Source of the DNA: Bog-756 sp036513075
GTDB taxonomy: Bacteria; Actinomycetota; Acidimicrobiia; Acidimicrobiales; RAAP-2
Direction of reading: 5' to 3'
Assembly (NCBI GenBank): GCA_036513075.1
Contig: DATBZS010000035.1
Location: 1-59,979 of the forward strand
DNA: 59,979 nucleotides
This document shows positions 16,566-23,608 of the stretch, piece after piece. The first letter of the stretch is position 1. Each line of letters opens with the position of its first letter. The position numbers and the translations under genes are program-made. The notes beneath the pieces were generated by a model. That model was given only the letters and a program-made list of their open reading frames with translations, was not told the origin of the DNA and did not search any database.

Positions 16566-16970
16566 TCAGGAGCTGGCGTCAGTCAGCAGTCGCATACCCA
16601 GGCGCTGGAGTTCAGTGACCATCCGACGGGCGCTGACCACCTTGGCGTTCAGCATCGTCCGCTCTGCTCCCTGCGGATCGCCGAAGGCCAGGACGATCTC
16701 ATGGCCGACTTCCGCCAGGGTCGCCACGATCGAGTTCAGCTGCCGTGCGCCCCACAGGTCCGGGCATGGGTCGGCGAGCAAAAGCAGTTCTGCGTCACGG
16801 GTGTGGGCGCTCAGCCGCTTCGCCGCAGCCAGATTTGCCGCCGGTTCGGAGTCGAATTGTGACTCGACGATGCTGCAGTTGGCACTGAGGCTCTCGAACA
16901 CCCCCGCCGACCGTCGGTACCATTCAGACACTTGCTCCCAATAGAGGAAGGCCTCGCCAGCTTCACTCAT
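16566..16970 (-). CDS. Hypothetical protein
   Basis: A 134-residue soluble, mostly helical protein with a GATAGGGAG ribosome binding site before its ATG. It carries alternating hydrophobic segments (AELLLLADPCPDLW, EIVLAFGDPQGAERTML) that look like a compact alpha/beta fold. I know no family for it. It converges on the alcohol dehydrogenase gene. Confidence 0.6.
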   Translation of the reverse strand: MSEAGEAFLYWEQVSEWYRRSAGVFESLSANCSIVESQFDSEPAANLAAAKRLSAHTRDAELLLLADPCPDLWGARQLNSIVATLAEVGHEIVLAFGDPQGAERTMLNAKVVSARRMVTELQRLGMRLLTDASS

Positions 16971-17262
16971 CTCCCTATCGTGCCACGTCCGCCGATCCGA
17001 TGGTGGACCAGGGTGGGAGGTGGTCGAATGTGGTGCTCAGCGCCCCGCCACCCCGTGCGGAACCCGCGAGGGACAGTAGGTGTGGCACCGGTGTGTCGGA
17101 CGGAGTCCTGAACCGCCTGTGTCGGCCAATCGTCAAAGGGACTGCCGGAAGCGGAACGGAGATCAGCAGAACTCGATGCGATCGGGCCCACTCGCCCGGT
17201 GCCTCGGCTCGTTCACCAGTTTGGGTAGCCTCTGCTCACCACGAAACGCGAGGAGGCCCGTT

Positions 17263-17643
17263 ATGGCGAACGAAGATGATGCCGAACAGATCGTGCGGGC
17301 CTGCCTGGCCGCACTCGAGGCCCACGACAGCGCCCTGCTGCGACCGTTCCTGACAGACGACGTGATTTACCACAACGTCCCCATCGATCCGGCAGAAGGG
17401 TTGGAGGCGACCTTGGCCTTCTTGGACGGCTTCTTCGCCATGTTCAGCTCGACCAAGGTAGAGATCCTCCACCTCGCGGTGCGAGACGATGTCGTACTGA
17501 CCGAGCGCATCGACTCTCTGACCATGGACGGACATGTAGCACCGCTTCCGGTGATGGGTACATTTGAGCTCCGGGACGGCAAGATCAGCGCCTGGCGGGA
17601 CTACTTCGACCTGGCCCAGGTCACCGCCATGCTCGGCCAGTGA
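17263..17643 (+). CDS. Limonene-1,2-epoxide hydrolase-like protein
   Basis: A 126-residue SnoaL/LEH-fold protein. It has the features of the limonene-epoxide hydrolase group: DDVIYHNVPIDPAEGLEA at the N-terminal part, the Arg-x-Asp pair in TERID and the second Asp in WRDYFD, which together match the Asp-Arg-Asp catalytic triad of LEH. The expected reaction is one-step hydrolysis of an epoxide to a diol; the substrate may differ from limonene. AGGAGG sits 6 nt before ATG 17263, and a TAGCCT -10 element is at 17226-17231 within the 14-mer shared with 12084. Confidence 0.85.
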   Translation: MANEDDAEQIVRACLAALEAHDSALLRPFLTDDVIYHNVPIDPAEGLEATLAFLDGFFAMFSSTKVEILHLAVRDDVVLTERIDSLTMDGHVAPLPVMGTFELRDGKISAWRDYFDLAQVTAMLGQ

Positions 17644-17739
17644 GTCCACAACTCTGATTGCGGGTGTCCATCCGCTCCGCCCACGCCTGGCACGACGTCC
17701 ACCAGTGATTCCCGTGTCGGCCCGGGCCGCAGGGACCGG

Positions 17740-18114
17740 TCATGAGGCGCCGGCGGCGCTGGTGGTGTGGGCGGACCAGAACTCGTTCATCCGGCTCTGC
17801 ACCTTGACCAGCCAGATGAACCAGCCGACCAGTGGCAGCAGGATCCAGAATCCGGTCAGTCCGGTGACGGGACGTTCCTGGCCGTCACGGGCGAACATGT
17901 TCCCGATCTCCATCGGCAGCAGGAAGATGTTGACGATCCCGATGAGGAAGGCGAAGAGGAGGGCGATTCCGCCGCCGATGCCTTCGCCGGAATAGTCCTT
18001 CAGATCCTTGAAGACCGCGTACTGCCAGTAGAGGCCGTAGATCCCCAGTGTGATGATCGTGAGCAGGATCACCGACACCGGTGACCGCTCCATCCCGGCC
18101 TGACCGTTCGCCAT
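17740..18114 (-). CDS. DUF4234 domain membrane protein
   Basis: A 124-residue protein with three hydrophobic segments (about 13-32, 48-68, 88-105). The opening SVILLTIITLGIYGLYWQY matches the DUF4234 signature (vT-GiY-iyW). The domain is found in small actinobacterial and firmicute membrane proteins of unknown function. GGAGGCGG precedes the ATG at a good spacing. It converges with the epoxide-hydrolase-like gene. Confidence 0.85.
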   Translation of the reverse strand: MANGQAGMERSPVSVILLTIITLGIYGLYWQYAVFKDLKDYSGEGIGGGIALLFAFLIGIVNIFLLPMEIGNMFARDGQERPVTGLTGFWILLPLVGWFIWLVKVQSRMNEFWSAHTTSAAGAS

Positions 18115-18202
18115 CGTCCGCCTCCGCGCTGTCGGCCCCCTCGTGCAGTGTGCCACGGTCGACGAAGTGGGTCCGTGATGCACCCGGGGCCGGTATCCCG
18201 GG

Positions 18203-19369
18203 TCAGTACGAGCGCCCTCGGGCGGTCACCGCCGCGACGCCCACGACGGTGTCGGCCCGGGTCAGCCAGATCCGGTCATGGCGGTCTACCGTGGGGTCGC
18301 AGTGGGGTGGGACCAGGCGGAGCCGGTCACCCCGGACGGGCGACCACCCGCCGGAGGGGGCGATGAGGCCCTGCTCGTCGCCGAAAAACGCATAGGTGGC
18401 ATCCGGGCGGTCGACGACTACCGGTACCCCCGCGTCGGTGGCCATCGATTTGAGCCCGGCATCCACCGTGACGAACCCGGGCTGATTGGACGAGATGACG
18501 GTGGTGGCGAGGGTGAGGCTCTGGGCGAACCGTGACTCGGGGTCGGTCCCGAGGGCGTCACGGTACTCGCGGTCCATGAACACGTAGCTCCCGACCTGCA
18601 GCTCGGTCAGCACGCCGAGCTCAATGTCGAGCAGCCCGGTCCCGGTGCCGCCTCCGGTGCGGAGCTCCACGTGGTGGCCGGCAGTCTCCAGGGCGCCGAT
18701 GACTTCGGTGAGCCGGTTGGTGGCCGTGTCCACCGACCGACGCCGGAAGTCGCGGCCGGCGATGTGCTGGGCATGACCGGCGTAGCCCTGCACGCCAGCG
18801 AACCGCAGCGACGGAGTGTCCTCGATCCGGGCCACGACCTCGAGGGCCGGTCCGGGCCCCGTCACTCCGGTGCGACCCAGGCCGATGTCGACGTCGCACA
18901 GGACCGTCACGGTGGGGCCTCCGGCCATCGCCGTGGCCAGCTCCATGACGCCGTCGACGTGGTCGACGACGAGCGACAGGTCGCATCGGCCGGCCAGGGC
19001 GATCGCCCGGCTGGCCACCGCCCCGCTTCCGAGCGGTGAGGTCACGAGCAACGGTAGGGGTGGACCCCCCTCGGCCTCTACCGCTGCGACCAACGCCTCG
19101 GCTTCGGACACTTTGGCGACGCAGATGCCGACCGCACCAGCATCGAGCTGCATCCGGGCGATGCGGGCCGATTTGTGGGACTTGGCGTGGGGTCGGAGGG
19201 CGATGCCGGCGGCGTCCGCGATCCGCTGCATGGCCTCGATGTTCGCGGCCAGCAGGTCGAGGTCGCACAACAGTGCCGGCGTCGGGACCAGGTCGACAGA
19301 TCCCGGTGTACCGAGCGCGCCGATTACCGATGCGAATGCCGGGTCATCCGTCGTGCTGGCTGGACTCAC
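18203..19369 (-). CDS. D-threonine aldolase/D-serine dehydratase-like PLP enzyme
   Basis: A fold-type III PLP enzyme of about 388 residues with an alanine-racemase-like barrel. TPALLCDLDLLAANI opens the domain, and the PLP lysine lies in RPHAKSHK. GYAGHAQH and the phosphate-binding GGGTGTG follow. Near the C-terminus, PPHCDPT gives the His and Cys that bind the divalent metal in DSD1-type D-serine dehydratases and D-threonine aldolases. It should cleave or dehydrate a D-hydroxy-amino acid. The start is uncertain: GTG 19369 is the last in-frame choice before the domain, and the frame upstream of it belongs to a decayed flavoprotein fragment. Confidence 0.85.
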   Translation of the reverse strand: MSPASTTDDPAFASVIGALGTPGSVDLVPTPALLCDLDLLAANIEAMQRIADAAGIALRPHAKSHKSARIARMQLDAGAVGICVAKVSEAEALVAAVEAEGGPPLPLLVTSPLGSGAVASRAIALAGRCDLSLVVDHVDGVMELATAMAGGPTVTVLCDVDIGLGRTGVTGPGPALEVVARIEDTPSLRFAGVQGYAGHAQHIAGRDFRRRSVDTATNRLTEVIGALETAGHHVELRTGGGTGTGLLDIELGVLTELQVGSYVFMDREYRDALGTDPESRFAQSLTLATTVISSNQPGFVTVDAGLKSMATDAGVPVVVDRPDATYAFFGDEQGLIAPSGGWSPVRGDRLRLVPPHCDPTVDRHDRIWLTRADTVVGVAAVTARGRSY

Positions 19370-19653
19370 GTGCGTGTACGTCCCATTCTCCTGGCTTCTG
19401 CCGAGCCCGGCGTCGACGAACTCGGACACCCGGAACGCCGAGTCGACGGCCTGGTGGGTACCTGCACCTCGATCGCGCCGAACATCTCGTAGCCGTAGCC
19501 GTAGCCCTGGCGGCCGAGCGTCCGGGTCTTGCCGCCCGCCCGAGGCGTCTTCTCTACCAGTGCGACCCGCCGTCCTCCATGGGCCAGCAGCGGGGCCAGC
19601 GGGGCACGCCCGTACCCGGCGCCCACGCGCTCCGGCGCATCTCCGGCGGTCAT
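19370..19653 (-). pseudogene. N-terminal relic of an FAD-dependent oxidoreductase
   Basis: From ATG 19653 the frame shows a damaged Rossmann start (VGAGYGRAPLAPLLAHGG) followed by VALVEKTPRAGGKTRTL and GYEMFGAI, the N-terminal FAD-binding pattern of phytoene-desaturase-like oxidoreductases. The similarity then passes to another frame, where SEFVDAGLG resembles the next conserved helix. About 95 residues of an expected 450-550 remain, and the first strand and second Gly of GxGxxG are disrupted. It is best read as a truncated, frameshifted remnant. It abuts the PLP-enzyme gene on the same strand. Confidence 0.65.
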
Positions 19654-19750
19654 CACCGGATCAGTGTCCCATACCTCCTGGCGCCTCCACGCTTGAGGAT
19701 CCGCGCCGTCCCGTCCTTCACGGCGCCACCCGGTGGTACACACTGGACCG

Positions 19751-20332
19751 GTGACCGACGACCCGGCCCCCGACGATCGCACTCCGCTCGAGCGGATGGA
19801 GGCGGGTGACCTCTACATCGTCGACCACCAGATCGCCACCATGCACCAACGGGCAGCGGTCCTGTGCCGGTCGTTCAACGCCACGACGGCGGCTGACCCG
19901 GGCGGACGCCGCCAGATCCTCGACGAGCTACTCGGTGGCATCGGCCCAGACTCGGAAGTGCGGGCGCCTCTCTACTGCGACTACGGGACCTACCTCCGCA
20001 TCGGTGCCCGGACGTTCGTCAACTTCGGGCTGGTAGCACTCGACGTGGCGCCCATCATCATCGGCGACGACGTGCAGATCGGTCCGAACGTGCAATTGCT
20101 CACCGCCACCCACCCGATCGATGCCGGACTCCGGCGCAACAAGTGGGAGGCGGGCGAGGCGATCTCGATCGGCGACAACGTCTGGCTCGGTGGCGGGGTC
20201 ATCGTTCTGGCCGGGGTGACCATCGGCGATGACACCATCGTCGGCGCCGGTGCTGTCGTCACCCGAGACCTGCCGGCCGGTGTAGTGGCTGTCGGCAATC
20301 CGGCCACGGTGATCCGCACCATCGACCGATAG
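19751..20332 (+). CDS. Maltose/galactoside O-acetyltransferase family enzyme
   Basis: A 193-residue left-handed beta-helix acetyltransferase. The N-terminal Mac domain (LERMEAGDLYI) is followed by hexapeptide repeats (IIIGDDVQIGPNVQLL, ISIGDNVWLGGGVIVLAGV, IGDDTIVGAGAVV). The catalytic His is in TATHPID, and the terminal VAVGNPATVIR is typical. It transfers acetyl from acetyl-CoA to a sugar and acts as a trimer. GTG 19751 was chosen; an in-frame GTG at 19733 would add six residues. Strong ribosome binding sites are missing at both. Confidence 0.88.
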   Translation: MTDDPAPDDRTPLERMEAGDLYIVDHQIATMHQRAAVLCRSFNATTAADPGGRRQILDELLGGIGPDSEVRAPLYCDYGTYLRIGARTFVNFGLVALDVAPIIIGDDVQIGPNVQLLTATHPIDAGLRRNKWEAGEAISIGDNVWLGGGVIVLAGVTIGDDTIVGAGAVVTRDLPAGVVAVGNPATVIRTIDR

Positions 20333-20366
20333 CTGCGTCCCTTCGGAGGCGGTGGGACCAGGTGGG

Positions 20367-21185
20367 TCAGCGCTGACGGACCAGCGGAGGGTGGAGGCTG
20401 ACCCCCTCACCGCGTCGGTAGAGTTCGGCCGGTCGGCCGGTGGTGACGGTGCGGAGCGCGCCGGTGGGCTCCACGAACCCGGGGGTTGCGAGTACCTTGC
20501 GACGGAAGTTGGCCGGCTCGAGCGATGCCCCCCAGACCGACTCGTAAGCCCGCCGCAGATCACCGAGGGTGAACGGCTCGTCGAGGAGCCCGGTCGCCAG
20601 ATCGGACCATTCGAGTTCGTCGCGTATCTGCTCGACTGCGGCCGCCAGGATGTCGCCGTGGTCGAAGGCCAGCGCCGGTCCCTCGTTACCCATGATCTCT
20701 ACGACCGCCCACCACCGTCCGCTGGCGACCGCACCGCCGGCCGGAGGGATGGCCCGGTCGGCGACGGCCACGAATCCCACCGACAGCACCCGGGTCCGCG
20801 GATCGCGGCCGGGATCGGCGAAGGTGGCCACCTGTTCGAGCCGGGCGGGATCGACAGTCACCCCCGTACGGGCGGCCACGGCCCTCACCGCGGCCGACAC
20901 GAGATCTTCGTCCGGCTCGACCACGGTGCCCGGTAGCGCCCACGATCTGAGATGGGGAGCGCGCCCGCGTTCGACAAGGAGTACCGACAACTCGCCGTCG
21001 CACAACGCGAGGAGAGTGACGTCGACCGTCACCGCCATGGGCGGGCGGTCGTCGGGGCCGTAGCCGCCCGGTCCGTCCTGCACACCACCAGGTGTCTTCT
21101 TGGTGCCCGGGGCCCGCTTGGTCGATTTGCGCGGCTTGGCCCGCACGTCATCCCGCTTGTCTGACTTCTTCCGCTCCTTGGCCAT
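20367..21185 (-). CDS. NUDIX-fold, NrtR-like regulator
   Basis: A 272-residue protein: a basic, Lys/Arg-rich tail (1-35), a NUDIX domain (about 50-185) and a C-terminal winged-helix region (EPFTLGDLRRAYESVWG, NFRRKVLATPGFVEPTG) as in NrtR, the ADP-ribose-responsive NAD-metabolism repressor. In the NUDIX box the essential REUXEE glutamates are replaced (VRAVAARTGV after GTVVEPDEDL), so hydrolysis is not expected, which fits a ligand-sensing regulator. Its targets are not visible here. ATG 21185 stands 6 nt after TACGGT (21192-21197, minus), suggesting a leaderless mRNA. Autoregulation is possible (inverted repeat at 21230-21240). Confidence 0.82.
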   Translation of the reverse strand: MAKERKKSDKRDDVRAKPRKSTKRAPGTKKTPGGVQDGPGGYGPDDRPPMAVTVDVTLLALCDGELSVLLVERGRAPHLRSWALPGTVVEPDEDLVSAAVRAVAARTGVTVDPARLEQVATFADPGRDPRTRVLSVGFVAVADRAIPPAGGAVASGRWWAVVEIMGNEGPALAFDHGDILAAAVEQIRDELEWSDLATGLLDEPFTLGDLRRAYESVWGASLEPANFRRKVLATPGFVEPTGALRTVTTGRPAELYRRGEGVSLHPPLVRQR

Positions 21186-21229
21186 GGTGACACCGTAGAT
21201 CAGCCTGTATGGCCAAAACAGTCAATCAG

Positions 21230-21240
21230 ACCTTAAAGGT
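21230..21240. promoter_or_regulatory. Small inverted repeat upstream of the NUDIX regulator
   Basis: ACCTT-A-AAGGT is a perfect 5-bp inverted repeat 45 bp upstream of the regulator's start. Its place fits an upstream regulator-binding site, but the half-site is short and does not match an NrtR operator that I know. Confidence 0.2.
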
Positions 21241-21380
21241 GCTGACCAGGGCGAACAAGCGATCAACCCGCGAGTTGCCGCTGGCCGTCAGTGAGCGCGT
21301 TCGAGGTGGTGCGAACCGGACGGAGCCGGTACGCCCGGCGCGGCACCGGACACCGCGAACCAGGTGAACTGTTTGTGACT

Positions 21381-21396
21381 TGTTTCACGTGGAACT
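21381..21396. promoter_or_regulatory. parS: parS-like ParB binding site
   Basis: TGTTTCACGTGGAACT; its complement reads AGTTCCACGTGAAACA, which matches the bacterial parS consensus TGTTNCACGTGAAACA at 15 of 16 positions, including the whole 14-nt core. It lies in the 350-bp non-coding gap between the NUDIX-regulator gene and rlmN. In most bacteria parS sites cluster near the replication origin and load ParB and SMC. No parA, parB or dnaA is in this window. Confidence 0.7.
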
Positions 21397-21535
21397 ACGG
21401 AAACACCCGTGATCACTGGGCGTCACCGGCGTCGCTCGACGGAGAACCTTGTATGTACTGGATAGTCGATATGACACAAACGATGGACCGAACGCAGCGG
21501 CAGATGGGCGGGCCCCGTTGACACCGCCGGAAGGG

Positions 21536-22573
21536 TCAGGATCGACGCAGTTCGACGGTGGTCTTCGACGATCGGGCGGCGGCCAGCTGACCGCACGCCG
21601 CGTCGATGTCGGAGCCCCGGGTGGAACGGATGGTGACCGTTGTGCCACTGCGTTCGAGGATCGACCGGAACGCCTCGATGCGTGCGGGCGGGGTGCCCTG
21701 CACCGCATAGCCGGGCGTCGGGTTAAGCGGAATGAGGTTGACGTGGGCCCGCACCGAGGTGGCCAGCCGGGCGAGGTGGGCGGCCTGGTCGTCGCCGTCG
21801 TTGACTCCGTCGATCATCGCCCACTCGAACGACACGCGCCGCCCCGTCTCCTGGCGGTAGTCGGCGCACGCCTCCATCAACGCCGGTATCGGGTACCGCT
21901 TGTTGATCGGGACGAGCTCGTTGCGGAGTTCTTCGGTGGCGGCGTGGAGCGACACGGCCAGCCCGACCGGCAGTGGTGCGGCGGTCAGTCGCCGGATGCC
22001 CGGGATGATCCCCACCGTCGACACGGTCATGGAGCGCGCCCCCAGCCCGAAGTCGTCGTGGATGCGCTCGATGGCCGGCCACAGGTTGTCGAAGTTGGCC
22101 AGGGGCTCGCCCATCCCCATGAAGACGATGTTGGAAAGGCGACGGGGCCGGGCCGCCCGCACCGCGGCCGCCACCTGCTCGAGGATCTCCCCCGACGTCA
22201 GGTGACGCCGGAAGCCGGACTGACCGGTGGCACAGAAGCTGCATGCCATGGCACAGCCGGCCTGGCTCGACACGCAGACCGTCGATCGGTCGGGATAGTG
22301 CATCAGCACCGTCTCGATGACCGAGCCGTCGTGGAGGGAGAACGACCACTTGGTCGTCTGGTCCGCATCGGACGACCGCTGGTCGAGAAGCGAGAGTGCC
22401 GGCGGCAAGGCATCGTCAAGCGTCTGGCGCAGACCGACGGGCAGGTCGGTCATCTCACCGGGGCGCAGTACCCGCCGGTAGAGGCCGTCCCACACCTGGC
22501 GGGTGCGGAAGGCGGGTTCGTCACCGAGGAGGGCGGCCAGGTCGTCCTGGCTCTGGTCGTAGGGACCGGGCAC
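21536..22573 (-). CDS. rlmN: 23S rRNA (adenine-2503-C2)-methyltransferase RlmN
   Basis: A 345-residue radical-SAM dual-specificity RNA methyltransferase that modifies A2503 of 23S rRNA (and A37 of some tRNAs). The CxxxCxxC cluster motif is CAMACSFC. Other landmarks are QVWDGLY near the N-terminus, IVFMGMGEPLANFDN, VSLHAATEELRNELVP, NLIPLNPTPG and the C-terminal GSDIDAACGQL, whose Cys is the second catalytic cysteine. GTG 22573 aligns with the family start and stands 7 nt behind a TATCCT element (22581-22586, minus), consistent with leaderless translation. Confidence 0.95.
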   Translation of the reverse strand: MPGPYDQSQDDLAALLGDEPAFRTRQVWDGLYRRVLRPGEMTDLPVGLRQTLDDALPPALSLLDQRSSDADQTTKWSFSLHDGSVIETVLMHYPDRSTVCVSSQAGCAMACSFCATGQSGFRRHLTSGEILEQVAAAVRAARPRRLSNIVFMGMGEPLANFDNLWPAIERIHDDFGLGARSMTVSTVGIIPGIRRLTAAPLPVGLAVSLHAATEELRNELVPINKRYPIPALMEACADYRQETGRRVSFEWAMIDGVNDGDDQAAHLARLATSVRAHVNLIPLNPTPGYAVQGTPPARIEAFRSILERSGTTVTIRSTRGSDIDAACGQLAAARSSKTTVELRRS

Positions 22574-22848
22574 AGATCTAAGGATAGGGACGGAACCGAC
22601 GACCAGAAACCGGTGGCGTCGGGTCCGGTGTCGGTGGCCCGCTCCGGCACCACGTGCATGGCGAGGGCAGTGGGCGCGTCGTCCCGATGGACGGCCGCCC
22701 GGCCAGGTACCACTCACACCGGTCCACGGCCGGTCCGACCCTGTGCGCGAACCCCGATCCGTGGGAACGTTCCGCCTCTATCGGTATGTCCGTCTGACGA
22801 CCAACGAGGGAGGGTGACGCAGCAGGGTCCCTGTGCGAGAGTCGCGAG

Positions 22849-23256
22849 GTGACCGGATCCGAGTCGATCGAGCAGGTGGTGCGGGAGATCTGTCTGGCCC
22901 TCCCCGGGGCCACCGAGCGTCTCAGCCACGGCGCGCCGGCGTTCTTCGCCGGCAAGCAGTTCGTGATGCTGTGGGCCGACGATCACCACGAGCACCAGTT
23001 CCCCCACCTGTGGTGTGCGGCACCTCGCGGCGCCCAGGAGAGCTTCATCGCTGCCGATCCCGGCCGATACTTCCGGCCGCCCTACGTCGGGTCCCGCGGC
23101 TGGCTGGGCATGCGACTCGACGGCGACGTCGACCGGGACGAGGTGGCCGTCCAGTGCGAGGAGGCGTTCCGGACGGTGGCCCCCGCCCGATTGGCGGCCA
23201 AGCTCGATGACCGCCCGCAGGGAACCGGCCGCCGCCGTTCTGGTCCCACCGGATGA
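22849..23256 (+). CDS. MmcQ/YjbR family protein
   Basis: A 135-residue protein of the MmcQ/YjbR (DUF419) family, a small CyaY-like alpha/beta fold with suspected DNA-binding. Typical segments are ICLALPGATERLSHGAPAFF, KQFVMLWADDHHEHQFPHLW, YFRPPYVGSRGWLGMRLD and the C-terminal RTVAPARLAAKL. The GTG start has GCGAG just upstream, a weak site. Function in the cell is unknown. Its stop is 17 bp before the CsoR operator. Confidence 0.85.
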   Translation: MTGSESIEQVVREICLALPGATERLSHGAPAFFAGKQFVMLWADDHHEHQFPHLWCAAPRGAQESFIAADPGRYFRPPYVGSRGWLGMRLDGDVDRDEVAVQCEEAFRTVAPARLAAKLDDRPQGTGRRRSGPTG

Positions 23257-23273
23257 CAGCAAGAGGTGGGCTG

Positions 23274-23290
23274 ATACCCTAGGGGGGTAT
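23274..23290. promoter_or_regulatory. CsoR-type operator
   Basis: ATACCCTAGGGGGGTAT contains a perfect 6-bp inverted repeat, ATACCC and GGGTAT, around a G-rich 5-nt centre. Such TACCC/GGGTA sequences are the binding sites of CsoR/RcnR-family repressors. It ends 25 bp before the repressor's own ATG, as expected for autoregulation of the repressor-permease operon. Confidence 0.75.
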
Positions 23291-23315
23291 AGATCGGCAC
23301 GCGGAGGTAGGCACG

Positions 23316-23603
23316 ATGGACACGCCGGGTTACGAAGCGCACAAGGACGCCGTCCTCAAGCGGTTGCGGCGGATCGAAGGGCAGGTCCGTGGGATCGCGG
23401 GGATGGTCGAGGACGACCGGTACTGCATCGACGTCCTCGACCAGATCTCGGCCGTCACCCGCGCCATCCAGGGCGTGGCCCTCGCATTGGTCGACGACCA
23501 TCTGGCCAACTGCGTGGCCAACGCCGTCGAGACCGGCGGTGAGGAGAAGGACGCCAAACTGGCGGAGGCGTCCGCCGCCATCGCCCGACTGGTGAGGTCG
23601 TAA
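23316..23603 (+). CDS. csoR: CsoR-family metal-sensing repressor
   Basis: A 95-residue, all-helical DUF156 protein. LKRLRRIEGQVRGI is the family's DNA-contact helix. The Cu(I) ligands of CsoR are present at Cys37 (RYCID), His62 and Cys66 (DDHLANC), so copper is the likely inducer, although related sensors for persulfide or nickel use similar sites. Bound metal would release it from the operator at 23274-23290. GGAGGT precedes the ATG. The permease gene starts 5 nt after its stop, so both are co-transcribed. Confidence 0.9.
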   Translation: MDTPGYEAHKDAVLKRLRRIEGQVRGIAGMVEDDRYCIDVLDQISAVTRAIQGVALALVDDHLANCVANAVETGGEEKDAKLAEASAAIARLVRS

Positions 23604-23608
23604 TTCCG

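Larger units (their letters stand above)
21186..21535. other. Non-coding gap holding the parS-like site
   Basis: This 350-bp stretch lies between the start of the NUDIX regulator and the end of rlmN. It is visibly less G+C-rich than the genes around it (for example 21205-21240 and 21370-21490). Apart from the parS-like site, the regulator's -10 element and the small inverted repeat, I see nothing coding; short frames here have poor codon bias. Confidence 0.5.

Noticed and set aside
19367..19372. CACGTG core as a second parS candidate (also at 22651-22656)
   Set aside because: The flanking bases do not match the GTT/AAC arms of parS in either place.
21291..21521. Short open frame in the parS gap
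   Set aside because: Poor codon bias, no ribosome site and no recognisable sequence; the region is A+T-richer than genes here.
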